Assembly (NCBI RefSeq): GCF_958439165.1
Contig: NZ_OY288115.1
Location: 1-64,000, forward strand
Reading direction: 5' to 3'
From: an uncultured Hydrogenophaga sp.
GTDB lineage: Bacteria > Pseudomonadota > Gammaproteobacteria > Burkholderiales > Burkholderiaceae_C
DNA length: 64,000 bases
Position numbers and translations under genes: made by a program
Notes under the pieces: generated by a model
Database searches by the model: none
Told to the model about the DNA's origin: nothing
Seen by the model: the letters and a program-made list of their open reading frames with translations, nothing else
In this document: positions 34,837 through 44,206 of the stretch, piece after piece
Layout: each line of letters starts with the position of its first letter
Numbering within the stretch: position 1 is the stretch's first letter

Positions 34837-36927
34837 TCAGGCGGCCATGCCCTGATGCCGCAGCAGGGCGTCGATCTGCGGCTCGCGGCCCCGGAAGGCC
34901 TTGAACGATTCGATGGCCGGCCGGCTGCCGCCAGCCTCCAGCACCGCTTCACGGTAACGGCGTCCGGTCTCGGCGTCCACCGTGCTGCGACCGTTGCGGG
35001 CCGCAGCTTCCTCGAAGGCGGCGTAGGCGTCGGCCGACAGCACCTCGGCCCATTTGTAGCTGTAATAGCCGGCCGAATAGCCGCCGGCAAAGATGTGGCT
35101 GAAGGTGTGTGGCGTGCGGCTGTAGGCGGGGGCCTGCATCACCGCCACTTCAGCGCGGACCTGGTTCAGCAGCGCCATGACCGCATCGCCGCTGGCCGGC
35201 GGGCTGGCCTGGCTGTGCAGCAGCATGTCGAACAGGGCGAATTCCACCTGGCGCAGCGTCTGCAGGCCGCTCTGGTAGTTCTTGGCTGCGAGCATCTTGT
35301 CGAACAGGTCACGGGGGAGTGTTGCCCCGGTATCGACATGCGAGGTCATGTGCTTGAGCACATCCCATTCCCAGCAGAAGTTTTCCATGAACTGGCTGGG
35401 CAGCTCGACCGCGTCCCACTCCACGCCACTGATGCCGGAGACATAGCGCTCGTTCACCTGGGTCAGCATGTGGTGCAGGCCGTGGCCGAATTCGTGGAAA
35501 AGGGTGATGGCGTCGTCGTGCGTGAGCAGCGCCGGCTTGCCGCCGACCCCTTCGGCAAAGTTGCACACCAGGTGGGCCACCGGGGTCTGCAGGTGGCCGG
35601 TGTCGGGGCGCAGCCAGCGGGCGCGCACATCGTCCATCCAGGCGCCGCCGCGCTTGCCGGTGCGGGCACCGGGATCCAGGTAGAACTGGCCCACCAGCTG
35701 GCCCTGTCGCTCGATGCGGTAGAACTGGACGCCCGGGTGCCAGACCGGGGCCTGGTCCGGGCGGATGGCCACTTCGAACAGGGTCTCGACGATCTGGAAC
35801 AGGCCGGCCAGTACCTTCGGCGCGGTGAAGTAGGTCTTGACCTCCTGCTCGCTGAAGGCGTAGCGGGCTTCCTTGAGGCGTTCCCCGATGTAGGGCCAGT
35901 CCCAGGGTTGCGGGTCTGCCATGCCGAGTTCGGTGCGGGCGAAGGCCCGCAGATCGGCGAGGTCCTGCTCGGCATGTGGCCGGGCCCGGCGGGCCAGGTC
36001 GCGCAGGAATTCGATGACCTCCTCGGGCGAGCGGGCCATCTTGGGCACCAGGGACACGTCGGCGAAGTGGCGGTGGCCCAGCAACCGGGCTTCTTCCTGG
36101 CGCAATGCCAGCAGCTCGCTCATGACGGCGCTGTTGTCGAAGCGGGCGGCATCGCCCTGCGACTGGTCGCTGGCGCGGGTGACGTAAGCCCGGTAGAGCT
36201 GTTCGCGCACGTCGCTGCGGCGGGCGAACTGCATCACCGGCAGGTAGACCGGCATCTTCAGGGTCAGCTTGTGACCGGTCTGGCCGTCGGCCTGCGCTGC
36301 GGCGGCCGTGGCCTGGAGCACATCCTCGGGCACACCGTCCAGATCGGCCGTGGGCAGGTAGAGGGCAAAGGCATCGGTGGCATCCAGTGCGTTCTCGCTG
36401 AACTTCTGGGCCAGCTCGGCCTGGCGCTCCTGGATGGCAGCGAAACGGGCCTTGGCCTCGCCTTCCAGTTCTGCTCCGCCCAGCACGAAGCCCTGCAGGG
36501 CATTGTGGCGGGCACGCGCCTGCTCGGGCGTGAGCCCGGCCGGGTCCATGGCCTTGTACTTGGCGTACAGACGCTCGTCGGAGCCCAGGCGGGTGCCGAA
36601 CTCGGTGACCTTGGGCAGGCTTTCGTTGTAGGCGGCGCGAAGGACAGGGGTGTCGGCCACGCTGTTGAGGTGGCTCACGGCGCCCCAGGCGCAGTACAGG
36701 CGCTCGGTGGCGACGTCGAGCGTGCCGGCAATGGCTTTCCAGTCGGCCGGGAAATCGGGGGAGGTCGCCTTTTCCAGGGCTGCGCCTGCCTCGGCCAGCA
36801 GCACTTCCATGGCGGGTGCCACATGTTCCGGCCGGATGGCATCGAACAAGGGCAGGTCGGCGAAGTCGAGCAGCGGGTTGGACGGGCGGGTGCTGCTGTC
36901 GGCGGGGAGGGTGGTGCGATCGTTCAT
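34837..36927 (-). CDS. prlC: Oligopeptidase A, M3 metallopeptidase
   Basis: This encodes 696 residues, the normal PrlC/OpdA length. It is a cytoplasmic zinc peptidase that degrades signal-peptide fragments and other short peptides. The zinc site is FHEFGHGLHH, with the downstream glutamate in GVEWDAVELPSQFMENFCW. GGYSAGYYSYKWAEVLSADA is the M3A signature near the C-terminus. It ends 37 bases before the glutaredoxin gene's start and runs in the same direction. Confidence 0.95.
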   Translation of the reverse strand: MNDRTTLPADSSTRPSNPLLDFADLPLFDAIRPEHVAPAMEVLLAEAGAALEKATSPDFPADWKAIAGTLDVATERLYCAWGAVSHLNSVADTPVLRAAYNESLPKVTEFGTRLGSDERLYAKYKAMDPAGLTPEQARARHNALQGFVLGGAELEGEAKARFAAIQERQAELAQKFSENALDATDAFALYLPTADLDGVPEDVLQATAAAAQADGQTGHKLTLKMPVYLPVMQFARRSDVREQLYRAYVTRASDQSQGDAARFDNSAVMSELLALRQEEARLLGHRHFADVSLVPKMARSPEEVIEFLRDLARRARPHAEQDLADLRAFARTELGMADPQPWDWPYIGERLKEARYAFSEQEVKTYFTAPKVLAGLFQIVETLFEVAIRPDQAPVWHPGVQFYRIERQGQLVGQFYLDPGARTGKRGGAWMDDVRARWLRPDTGHLQTPVAHLVCNFAEGVGGKPALLTHDDAITLFHEFGHGLHHMLTQVNERYVSGISGVEWDAVELPSQFMENFCWEWDVLKHMTSHVDTGATLPRDLFDKMLAAKNYQSGLQTLRQVEFALFDMLLHSQASPPASGDAVMALLNQVRAEVAVMQAPAYSRTPHTFSHIFAGGYSAGYYSYKWAEVLSADAYAAFEEAAARNGRSTVDAETGRRYREAVLEAGGSRPAIESFKAFRGREPQIDALLRHQGMAA

Positions 36928-36980
36928 GGACTCTCAGATGGGCTGTTTGGCGTCAAGTTCAAGCGACCCGCACCGGGCGG

Positions 36981-37451
36981 TCAGCCTGCGGTCTTCTTGA
37001 CGCTCTTCTTGCGGACCTTGGCCCGCTTGATCTGGCCTCCGGGGGTCAGGCGCTGGTTGCCCAGCACACGCACCACCTTGACCTCGGGCCGCTGGCCGCC
37101 ACGTTTGCTGAATTTCAGCACTTTCACGTCTTTCGGGCCCGGCATGCGGTCTTCTTCGGCCGCCTTCACCTTCTCGGCCACCGGCCGCCAGAGGACGAGC
37201 AGCTTGCCGATGTGCTGGATCGGGGCTGCATCGAGTTCGTCGGCCAGCGTCGCCAGCATGGCGTCGCGGGCGGCGCGGTCGTCGTTGAGCACCCGTATCT
37301 TGATGAGGCCGTGCGCCCTGAGGGCGGCATCGGCTTCCTTGCGGACTGCGGCGGTCAGGCCGTCGTTGCCGATGTGGACCACGGGGTCGAGGTGATGGGC
37401 GTCGGACCGGTGGGCCTTGCGCTGGGCGGGGGTGAGCTGGATCTGGGGCAT
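36981..37451 (-). CDS. yhbY: YhbY-type (CRM domain) RNA-binding protein
   Basis: This encodes 156 residues. The CRM domain covers about residues 1-95 (LTPAQRKAHRSDAHHLDPVVHIGNDGLT) and ends with the family motif QHIGKLLVLWRP. The protein associates with pre-50S ribosomes. The C-terminal 60 residues are a basic extension (RAKVRKKSVKKTAG) not present in E. coli YhbY. The divergent yhbY/rlmE pair is conserved in proteobacteria. The ATG starting MPQIQLTP was chosen over an earlier in-frame start. Confidence 0.9.
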   Translation of the reverse strand: MPQIQLTPAQRKAHRSDAHHLDPVVHIGNDGLTAAVRKEADAALRAHGLIKIRVLNDDRAARDAMLATLADELDAAPIQHIGKLLVLWRPVAEKVKAAEEDRMPGPKDVKVLKFSKRGGQRPEVKVVRVLGNQRLTPGGQIKRAKVRKKSVKKTAG

Positions 37452-37489
37452 GGGACAATTATCGTTTACCACGCCACTGTGCGATCCCC

Positions 37490-38164
37490 ATGGGCATCAA
37501 AGTCAAAACCCAGAGCAAGAAGGTCAACAAGGCCTGGCTCAACCAGCACGTCAACGACCCGTACGTGAAACTGGCCCACAAGGAGGGCTATCGCGCCCGT
37601 GCGGCCTACAAGCTCAAGGAGATCGACGAGCTGCTGGGCCTGGTGCATCCGGGGCAGGTGGTGGTCGACCTGGGCAGCGCCCCGGGCGCATGGAGCCAGT
37701 ACCTGCGCCGCCGTCTGAGCCCTCAGGGGGCTGCAGTGGGCGAACTCCAGGGCACCATACTCGCGCTCGACCTGCTCCCCATGGACCCGGTGGAAGGCGT
37801 GCACTTCATCCTGGGCGACTTCCGGGAAGCCGAGGTGCTGCAGGCGCTGGAAGCCGAACTGGGCAAGCGCTCGGTGCAGAAGGTCGATGTCGTGGTGTCC
37901 GACATGGCGCCCAACCTCTCGGGCATCGGTGACACCGACGCTGCCCGCATCGCCGACCTGATCGAGCTGGCGGTCGATTTCTCCCGCCAGTGGCTGCGGC
38001 CGGAAGGCGCCCTGGTGGTCAAGCTGTTCCATGGCGGCGCCTATGAGCCCATGGTGGCCCTGTTCCGGCAGACGTTCCGGGTGGTGAAGGCCATCAAGCC
38101 CAAGGCCAGCCGTGACAAATCCTCGGAAACCTTTCTGGTGGGGCTGGGTCTGAAGGCCGGGTGA
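37490..38164 (+). CDS. rlmE: 23S rRNA 2'-O-ribose U2552 methyltransferase
   Basis: This encodes 224 residues of the FtsJ/RrmJ family. It methylates U2552 in the A-loop late in 50S assembly. The SAM motif is VVDLGSAPGAWSQYLRRR. The catalytic Lys-Asp-Lys-Glu set is spread over YRARAAYKLKEID, VVSDMAPNLSG and VVKLFHGG. A 20-residue insertion-like stretch after RRLSPQG is common in this order. It precedes ftsH as in many proteobacteria. Confidence 0.95.
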   Translation: MGIKVKTQSKKVNKAWLNQHVNDPYVKLAHKEGYRARAAYKLKEIDELLGLVHPGQVVVDLGSAPGAWSQYLRRRLSPQGAAVGELQGTILALDLLPMDPVEGVHFILGDFREAEVLQALEAELGKRSVQKVDVVVSDMAPNLSGIGDTDAARIADLIELAVDFSRQWLRPEGALVVKLFHGGAYEPMVALFRQTFRVVKAIKPKASRDKSSETFLVGLGLKAG

Positions 38165-38232
38165 GCAGCCTCGCCAAAAAAAAGCTAACCCCATGATTGA
38201 CAAAGGCTCAGGGCCAGTGGCAGGCACGCGGC

Positions 38233-38262
38233 CTTGAAAGACCTAGAATGAGCCACAAATGT
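38233..38262 (+). promoter_or_regulatory. Possible heat-shock (sigma-32) promoter of ftsH
   Basis: CTTGAAA at 38233-38239 matches the sigma-32 -35 consensus exactly. Fourteen bases later CACAAATGT is a partial -10 match (consensus CCCCATNT). ftsH is heat-shock controlled in E. coli, which makes the site plausible, but the -10 is weak. Confidence 0.3.
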
Positions 38263-38297
38263 GATACCCGGACCTTCAGGTCCAACAGGAGCTGCCT

Positions 38298-40211
38298 TTG
38301 AACAACCAGTGGTTTTCGAAAATCGCCGTGTGGATGGTCATCGCCATGGTGCTTTTCACCGTTTTCAAGCAGTTCGACAGCCGCAGCACCGCAGGAGCGG
38401 GCTACATGGGCTACTCGGAGTTCCTTGACGAGGTGAAGGCCCAGCGCATCAAGAGTGCGACCATCCAGGAAGGCTCGGGCGGCACCGAGATCGTTGCCGT
38501 CACCCAGGACGATCGTCGCGTGCGCACCACAGCCACCTACCTCGACCGAGGTCTGGTGGGCGACCTCATCAACAACAACGTCAAGTTCGACGTGCGCCCC
38601 CGCGAAGAGGGCTCGCTGCTCATGACGCTGCTGGTCAGCTGGGGCCCCATGCTGCTGCTGATCGGCGTGTGGGTGTACTTCATGCGCCAGATGCAGGGCG
38701 GCGGCAAAGGCGGTGCCTTCAGCTTCGGCAAGAGCAAGGCGCGCATGCTGGATGAGAACAACAACACCGTCACCTTCGCCGACGTGGCCGGCTGCGATGA
38801 GGCCAAGGAAGAGGTGAAGGAAGTCGTGGACTTCCTGAAAGATCCTCAGAAATTCCAGAAGCTGGGCGGACGCATTCCCCGCGGCCTGCTGCTGGTCGGC
38901 CCTCCCGGCACCGGCAAGACGCTGCTGGCCAAGGGCATTGCCGGTGAAGCCAAGGTGCCGTTCTTCAGCATCTCGGGCTCCGACTTCGTGGAAATGTTCG
39001 TCGGCGTGGGCGCTGCCCGTGTGCGCGACATGTTCGAGAACGCCAAGAAGAATGCGCCCTGCATCATCTTCATCGACGAGATCGACGCTGTCGGCCGACA
39101 GCGCGGCGCAGGACTGGGCGGTGGCAACGACGAGCGCGAGCAGACCCTGAACCAGATGCTGGTCGAGATGGACGGCTTCGAGACCAACCTGGGCGTGATC
39201 GTGGTGGCTGCCACCAACCGCCCGGACATCCTGGACGCTGCGCTGCTGCGCCCGGGTCGTTTCGACCGCCAGGTGTATGTGACCCTGCCTGATATCCGTG
39301 GCCGTGAGCAGATCCTCAATGTGCACATGCGCAAGGTTCCGCTGGGCACCGACGTGAATGCCTCCATCATTGCCCGCGGCACGCCCGGCATGAGCGGTGC
39401 CGACCTGGCCAACCTCTGCAACGAAGCTGCGCTGATGGCTGCCCGCCGCAATGCCCGGGTGGTGGAAATGCAGGACTTCGAGAAGGCCAAAGACAAGATC
39501 TTCATGGGCCCTGAGCGCAAGAGCATGGTCATGCCCGAGGAAGAGCGCCGCAACACGGCCTACCACGAGTCCGGCCACGCCCTGATCGGCAAGCTGCTGC
39601 CCAAGTGCGATCCGGTGCACAAGGTCACCATCATCCCGCGCGGCCGCGCGCTGGGCGTGACCATGAGCCTGCCCTCGCAGGACCGCTACAGCTACGACAA
39701 GGAATACATGCTGAACCAGATCAGCATGCTGTTCGGTGGCCGTATCGCTGAAGAGGTGTTCATGAACCAGATGACCACCGGCGCCAGCAACGACTTCGAG
39801 CGTGCCACCACCATCGCCCGCGACATGGTGATGCGCTACGGCATGACCGACGCGCTGGGCCCGATGGTCTACGCCGAAAACGAAGGCGAGGTCTTCCTGG
39901 GCCGGTCGGTCACCAAGACGACCAACATGAGCGAGCAGACCATGCAGAAGGTCGATGGCGAGGTGCGCCGCATCATCGACACTCAGTACAAGCTGGCCCG
40001 CGACCTGATCGAGGAGCATGCCGACAAGATGCACGCCATGGCCAAGGCCCTGCTGGAATGGGAAACCATCGACGCCGAGCAGATCGACGACATCATGGCC
40101 GGCAAGCCGCCCCGTCCCCCCAAGGACTGGACGCCCCGCAATCCCTCCGTGGGTGGCGGTGACGGCGGCACCCCGGCGGTGTCGACCGACCCATCGCCCA
40201 CGGCCGCCTGA
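38298..40211 (+). CDS. ftsH: ATP-dependent zinc metalloprotease FtsH
   Basis: This encodes 637 residues from a TTG start preceded by ACAGGAG. It is a membrane-bound AAA+ protease that degrades misfolded membrane proteins and regulators. There are two transmembrane helices (WMVIAMVLFTVFKQF at the N-terminus and LVSWGPMLLLIGVWVYF). Walker A is GPPGTGKT, Walker B IIFIDEIDAVGR, the second region of homology ATNRPDILDAALLRPGRFDR, and the zinc site HESGH. The TTG start may limit expression. A terminator separates it from folP. Confidence 0.97.
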   Translation: MNNQWFSKIAVWMVIAMVLFTVFKQFDSRSTAGAGYMGYSEFLDEVKAQRIKSATIQEGSGGTEIVAVTQDDRRVRTTATYLDRGLVGDLINNNVKFDVRPREEGSLLMTLLVSWGPMLLLIGVWVYFMRQMQGGGKGGAFSFGKSKARMLDENNNTVTFADVAGCDEAKEEVKEVVDFLKDPQKFQKLGGRIPRGLLLVGPPGTGKTLLAKGIAGEAKVPFFSISGSDFVEMFVGVGAARVRDMFENAKKNAPCIIFIDEIDAVGRQRGAGLGGGNDEREQTLNQMLVEMDGFETNLGVIVVAATNRPDILDAALLRPGRFDRQVYVTLPDIRGREQILNVHMRKVPLGTDVNASIIARGTPGMSGADLANLCNEAALMAARRNARVVEMQDFEKAKDKIFMGPERKSMVMPEEERRNTAYHESGHALIGKLLPKCDPVHKVTIIPRGRALGVTMSLPSQDRYSYDKEYMLNQISMLFGGRIAEEVFMNQMTTGASNDFERATTIARDMVMRYGMTDALGPMVYAENEGEVFLGRSVTKTTNMSEQTMQKVDGEVRRIIDTQYKLARDLIEEHADKMHAMAKALLEWETIDAEQIDDIMAGKPPRPPKDWTPRNPSVGGGDGGTPAVSTDPSPTAA

Positions 40212-40233
40212 GCGGGCCGACGGCACACCAGAT

Positions 40234-40259
40234 ACGGGGCTTCGGCCCCGTTTTCTTTT
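40234..40259 (+). terminator. Rho-independent terminator between ftsH and folP
   Basis: ACGGGGC and GCCCCGT form a 7-bp stem with a TTCG tetraloop, followed by TTTTCTTTT. It is 23 bases after the ftsH stop and 14 before the folP start, so folP expression may rely on read-through. Confidence 0.8.
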
Positions 40260-40272
40260 CCAGGTACCGAAC

Positions 40273-41109
40273 ATGAACCGCTGGACCACCGCCCGATTCG
40301 ATATCGACCTGACCCGTCCGCGGGTGATGGGCATCGTCAACGTCACGCCCGACTCTTTCTCGGACGGCGGCCTGCACGCCAGCACCGCAGCGGCCTTGGA
40401 GCACTGCGAACGGCTGCTCACCGAGGGGGCGGACATGCTGGACATCGGCGGTGAGTCGACCCGTCCAGGCAGTCCGCCGGTGTCGCTCGAGGAGGAGCTG
40501 GCCCGGGTGCTGCCGGTGGTGCAGGGCGCGATCGGGCTGGGCGTGCCGGTCTCCGTGGACACCTACAAGCCCGAGGTGATGCAGTCGGTGCTGGACGCAG
40601 GTGCCGACATCGTCAACGACGTCTGGGCGCTGCGGCAGGGCCATGCGCTGGAGGTGCTCGCGGCCCATCCGCGTGCCGGTGTCTGCCTCATGCACATGCA
40701 CCGTGACCCGCAGACCATGCAGGTGGCGCCGATGGAGGGCGATGTGGTTCACGCGGTCGCCGATTTCCTGCGTGACCGGGCCGAAGCGCTCATGGCGCTG
40801 GGTGTGGACCGCGCCCGCATCGTGCTCGATCCCGGTGTGGGTTTCGGCAAGACGGTGGCACAGAACTTCAGCCTCATCGAAGGCCAGCGGCCCTTGCTGG
40901 ACGCAGGCTTCGCGGTGCTGGCGGGCTGGTCGCGCAAATCTTCGCTGGGTTCGGTCACCGGCCAGCAGGTGCCGGCCGATCGGGTGGCCGCCAGTGTGGC
41001 CGCTGCCGTGCTGGCGGTGGACCGCGGGGCTCGCGTGGTGCGGGTGCACGATGTGCGTGCCACGGTGGACGCCTTGCGGGTGTGGGAGGCCGCGATAATG
41101 CGCGGTTGA
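40273..41109 (+). CDS. folP: Dihydropteroate synthase
   Basis: This encodes 278 residues. It joins p-aminobenzoate to dihydropterin pyrophosphate in folate synthesis and is the sulfonamide target. The motifs GIVNVTPDSFSDGG, LDIGGESTRPGS, DPGVGFGKTVAQN and GWSRKSSLG are all present. The frame is open upstream through ftsH, but the ATG at 40273 gives the family start MNRWTTARFDIDL. glmM follows 27 bases on, the usual ftsH-folP-glmM order. Confidence 0.96.
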   Translation: MNRWTTARFDIDLTRPRVMGIVNVTPDSFSDGGLHASTAAALEHCERLLTEGADMLDIGGESTRPGSPPVSLEEELARVLPVVQGAIGLGVPVSVDTYKPEVMQSVLDAGADIVNDVWALRQGHALEVLAAHPRAGVCLMHMHRDPQTMQVAPMEGDVVHAVADFLRDRAEALMALGVDRARIVLDPGVGFGKTVAQNFSLIEGQRPLLDAGFAVLAGWSRKSSLGSVTGQQVPADRVAASVAAAVLAVDRGARVVRVHDVRATVDALRVWEAAIMRG

Positions 41110-41136
41110 CCCCATAACAACGAGGAGATCGTCCCC

Positions 41137-42471
41137 ATGGCACGCACCTATTTCGGCACCGACGGCATCCGGGGCACGGTGGGGCAGGCGCCCATCACGC
41201 CCGACTTCGTGTTGCGGCTGGCCCATGCGGTCGGGCGCGTGCTGCGTCGTACCGAAAAGCATCCCACGGTCCTCATCGGCAAGGACACACGCATTTCCGG
41301 CTACATGCTGGAGGCAGCGCTGGAGTCCGGCTTCAATTCCGCCGGCGTGGATGTGGTGCTGCTCGGCCCCGTGCCCACGCCGGCCGTGGCCTATCTCACC
41401 CGAGCCCAGCGCGCCAGTCTGGGCGTGGTGATCTCTGCCAGCCACAACCCGTTTGCCGACAACGGCATCAAGTTCTTCAGTGCCCAGGGCACCAAGCTGC
41501 CCGATGCCTGGGAGCTCGACGTCGAATCTGCGCTGCAGGAGCCTCCCGTGTGGGTGGCGGCCGCCGAGCTGGGCAAGTCGCGCCGGCTGGACGATGCTGC
41601 CGGGCGCTACATCGAGTTCTGCAAGAGCACCATTCCCAACAGCCTGAGCCTGAAGGGCCTGAAGATCGTGGTCGATGGCGCCCATGGGGCGGCGTACCAC
41701 ATTGCTCCTGCAGTGTTCCACGAGCTGGGCGCCGAGGTGGTGAAGATCGGCTGCAACCCGGACGGTCTGAACATCAATGCCGGCGTGGGAGCCACCCATC
41801 CCGAGGCGATGGTGGAGGCGGTGCGCCAGCACCAGGCCGACTACGGCGTGGCCCTCGACGGCGATGCCGATCGCCTCCAGATGGTCGATCGCCACGGGCG
41901 CCTGTTCAACGGCGACGAGCTGCTCTACCTGATGACGGCCGACCGCATCGCCCGCGACGAGGACGTCCCCGGCGTGGTGGGCACACTCATGACCAACATG
42001 GCGGTCGAGGTGGCCCTCAAGGCGCGCGGTGTGAAATTCGTGCGGGCCAAGGTGGGCGACCGGTATGTGCTCGAGGAGCTGGAGCGCCAGGGCTGGATCC
42101 TGGGCGGTGAAGGCTCGGGCCATCTGCTGGTGCTGGACCGCCACACCACCGGCGACGGTCTGGTGTCGGCGCTGCAGGTGCTTCACGCGTGTGTCGGCAG
42201 CGGCCGCACCATGGCCGAGTTGCTGAGCGAGGTGACCCTGTTCCCTCAGACGCTGCTCAACGTGCGTCTGCAGCCCGGTCAGGACTGGAAGTCCAGCCAG
42301 CGCCTGCATGACGAAACACGCGCCGTCGAGGCCGAACTCGGCGATGCCGGGCGCGTGCTGATCCGAGCCAGCGGCACCGAGCCGCTGTTGCGGGTGATGG
42401 TGGAAGCGCGCGATGCCGCCCAGGCCCGTTCCTGTGCCGAGCGGCTGGTGGCAGCGGTGCAGGCAGCCTGA
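41137..42471 (+). CDS. glmM: Phosphoglucosamine mutase
   Basis: This encodes 444 residues. It converts glucosamine-6-phosphate to glucosamine-1-phosphate for UDP-GlcNAc and peptidoglycan synthesis. YFGTDGIRGTVG opens the protein, the phosphoserine is in VVISASHNPFADNG, the metal loop is DGDADR, and RASGTEPLLRVMVE is the phosphate-binding loop of domain 4. GAGGAG precedes the ATG. It is followed directly by a GNAT gene, 3 bases apart. Confidence 0.96.
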   Translation: MARTYFGTDGIRGTVGQAPITPDFVLRLAHAVGRVLRRTEKHPTVLIGKDTRISGYMLEAALESGFNSAGVDVVLLGPVPTPAVAYLTRAQRASLGVVISASHNPFADNGIKFFSAQGTKLPDAWELDVESALQEPPVWVAAAELGKSRRLDDAAGRYIEFCKSTIPNSLSLKGLKIVVDGAHGAAYHIAPAVFHELGAEVVKIGCNPDGLNINAGVGATHPEAMVEAVRQHQADYGVALDGDADRLQMVDRHGRLFNGDELLYLMTADRIARDEDVPGVVGTLMTNMAVEVALKARGVKFVRAKVGDRYVLEELERQGWILGGEGSGHLLVLDRHTTGDGLVSALQVLHACVGSGRTMAELLSEVTLFPQTLLNVRLQPGQDWKSSQRLHDETRAVEAELGDAGRVLIRASGTEPLLRVMVEARDAAQARSCAERLVAAVQAA

Positions 42472-42474
42472 GCC

Positions 42475-42972
42475 ATGGCCGACCTCATCGTCCGCCTGGC
42501 CGACTACGCCGACCCTGCCGACGCGAGTGCGGTGGTCGAGCTGCTCGATGCCTATGCCCGCGACCCGGCCGGTGGCGGCGAGCCGCTGAGCGCCCATGCC
42601 CGCACCCATCTGGTGGCCGAACTTGCTGCCCGGCCTCAGGCCTTCAGCATCCTGGCTTTTGCCGGTGACCAGCCGGTGGGACTGGTCAACTGCATCGAAG
42701 GCTTCTCCACCTTCAAGTGCCGGCCGCTGGTGAACGTGCACGACGTGGCCGTGCTGGCCAGCCACCGGGGCCGCGGCGTGGCCCGGCAGATGCTGCTCAA
42801 GGCCGAAGAGGTCGCGCTGCAACGCGGCGCCGTCAAGATGACGCTGGAGGTGCTGTCCGGCAATGGCTCGGCGCTCGCGCTGTACCGGCGCCTGGGTTAC
42901 GCCGGCTACCAGCTGGACCCGGCCATGGGTACGGCCGAGTTCATGCAGAAATGGATCGGATCCGGTCAGTAA
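42475..42972 (+). CDS. GNAT-family N-acetyltransferase
   Basis: This encodes 165 residues. The acetyl-CoA pyrophosphate loop is VAVLASHRGRGVARQML, followed by VLSGNGSALALYRRLGYAGY, both GNAT hallmarks. The acceptor is unknown; placement 3 bases after glmM could point to an amino-sugar or cell-wall precursor but may be incidental. The last 7 bases overlap the convergent NamZ-like gene. Confidence 0.82.
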   Translation: MADLIVRLADYADPADASAVVELLDAYARDPAGGGEPLSAHARTHLVAELAARPQAFSILAFAGDQPVGLVNCIEGFSTFKCRPLVNVHDVAVLASHRGRGVARQMLLKAEEVALQRGAVKMTLEVLSGNGSALALYRRLGYAGYQLDPAMGTAEFMQKWIGSGQ

Positions 42973-44186
42973 AGCAGGAAGCGCTGGCGGGCGGCGATCC
43001 AGGCGGTCTCGTCGCGGCCTGCGGCGGCATCCAGCGCGTCGGGTGATGCATTCACGTCGTCCACCCATTCCCGCAGCAGCGGCCCGCCGTTGATGAGGTC
43101 GATGGCTAGCCGGTCGCGTTCGTACTCGTACGGGAAGTCGCGCCACAGGGGATAGTCCGGCCGCTGCAGGCGGATCGCCCGGAAGGCCAGGGCCTGCAGC
43201 CGCCAGGGCCGGAAGGCGCCATGGTCGTAGTGGTTGGGGTCCTCCACATGGATCTGCACGCCGGCACACAGCTGACCCGCGTGCTTGTGGAAGGTCGGCT
43301 CGAACCAGCAGGCGCGCAGCACGCAGCCCTGCAGCCAGTGCGGCGCGATGCGGCGCATGTCGGCCAGCAGCCGGGTGGTGTCGATGTCGGGCGCGCCGAA
43401 CAACTCCAGCGGCCGCGTGGTGCCACGCCCTTCGCTCAGGGTGGTGCCTTCCAGCATGACGGTGCCGGCATAGGCCCGCGCCATCGACAGGTTGGGAGCG
43501 TTCGGGCTCGGGTTGACCCAGCTGCGCTCACCCAGCGGCCAGCCGAAGCCCGGGCCGGCATCGGGCTGCCAGCCGCTCATGGGGATGACGCGGTAATCGA
43601 CCTCCAGGCCCAGCTCGGCGATGAACCAGTGGCCCAGCTCACCCATGGTCATGCCGTGGCGCATGGGCATGGAGCCGGCGCCCACGAAGCTCTCCCAGCC
43701 CGGCTGCAGCAGCGTGCCTTCCACCGGGCGGCCGGCGGGATTGGGCCGGTCGAGCACCCAGACCGACTTGCCGTGGCGGGCCGCCGCTTCCAGCACATAG
43801 CGCAGGGTGGTGATGAAGGTGTAGATGCGGCAGCCCAGGTCCTGCAGGTCGACCAGCAGCACGTCGAAGCTGTCCATCATGGCGTCGGTGGGGCGCCGCA
43901 CCTCGCCGTACAGGCTGAACACCGGAATGCCCAGGCGCGGGTCGGTGAAGTCGGGCGACTCGACCATGTTGTCCTGCTTGTCGCCGCGCAGCCCGTGCTG
44001 CGGCCCGAAGGCGGCGCTCAGGCGGATGTCGGGAAGGGCCGCCAGTGCGTCCAGGCTGTGGGTGAGGTCGCGCGTGACCGACGCCGGGTGGGCCAGCAGG
44101 GCCACGCGCCGACCTTGCAGGGGGCGGCGAAGTTCGGGTTCTTCAAGCAGGCGTTCGATGCCGAAGCGCAGGGGGACAGTGGACAT
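42966..44186 (-). CDS. DUF1343/NamZ-type exo-beta-N-acetylmuramidase, no signal peptide
   Basis: This encodes 406 residues of the family that includes Bacillus NamZ (YbbC, glycoside hydrolase family 171), which removes MurNAc from peptidoglycan glycan ends. The conserved blocks are ALLAHPASVTRDL, AAFGPQHGLRG, DLQDLGCRIYTFI, LDRPNPAGRPVEG and TTLSEGRGTTRP. The N-terminus MSTVPLRFGIERLLEE has no signal peptide, unlike secreted NamZ. The protein therefore looks cytoplasmic, perhaps acting on recycled muropeptides. A longer in-frame start gives no signal sequence either. It ends tail-to-tail with the GNAT gene. Confidence 0.85.
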   Translation of the reverse strand: MSTVPLRFGIERLLEEPELRRPLQGRRVALLAHPASVTRDLTHSLDALAALPDIRLSAAFGPQHGLRGDKQDNMVESPDFTDPRLGIPVFSLYGEVRRPTDAMMDSFDVLLVDLQDLGCRIYTFITTLRYVLEAAARHGKSVWVLDRPNPAGRPVEGTLLQPGWESFVGAGSMPMRHGMTMGELGHWFIAELGLEVDYRVIPMSGWQPDAGPGFGWPLGERSWVNPSPNAPNLSMARAYAGTVMLEGTTLSEGRGTTRPLELFGAPDIDTTRLLADMRRIAPHWLQGCVLRACWFEPTFHKHAGQLCAGVQIHVEDPNHYDHGAFRPWRLQALAFRAIRLQRPDYPLWRDFPYEYERDRLAIDLINGGPLLREWVDDVNASPDALDAAAGRDETAWIAARQRFLLY

Positions 44187-44206
44187 GGAGGTCAGGGTGC
44201 GGGTGT

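Noticed and set aside
38197..38249. A sigma-70 promoter for ftsH using TTGACA at 38197 and TAGAAT at 38244
   Set aside because: The two hexamers are 41 bases apart, far beyond a usable spacer.
40093..43269. A 1058-codon minus-strand ORF opposite folP, glmM and a GNAT gene
   Set aside because: It lies antisense to three well-supported genes, has the His/Gln/Gly-rich composition of a shadow frame and no plausible start signal.
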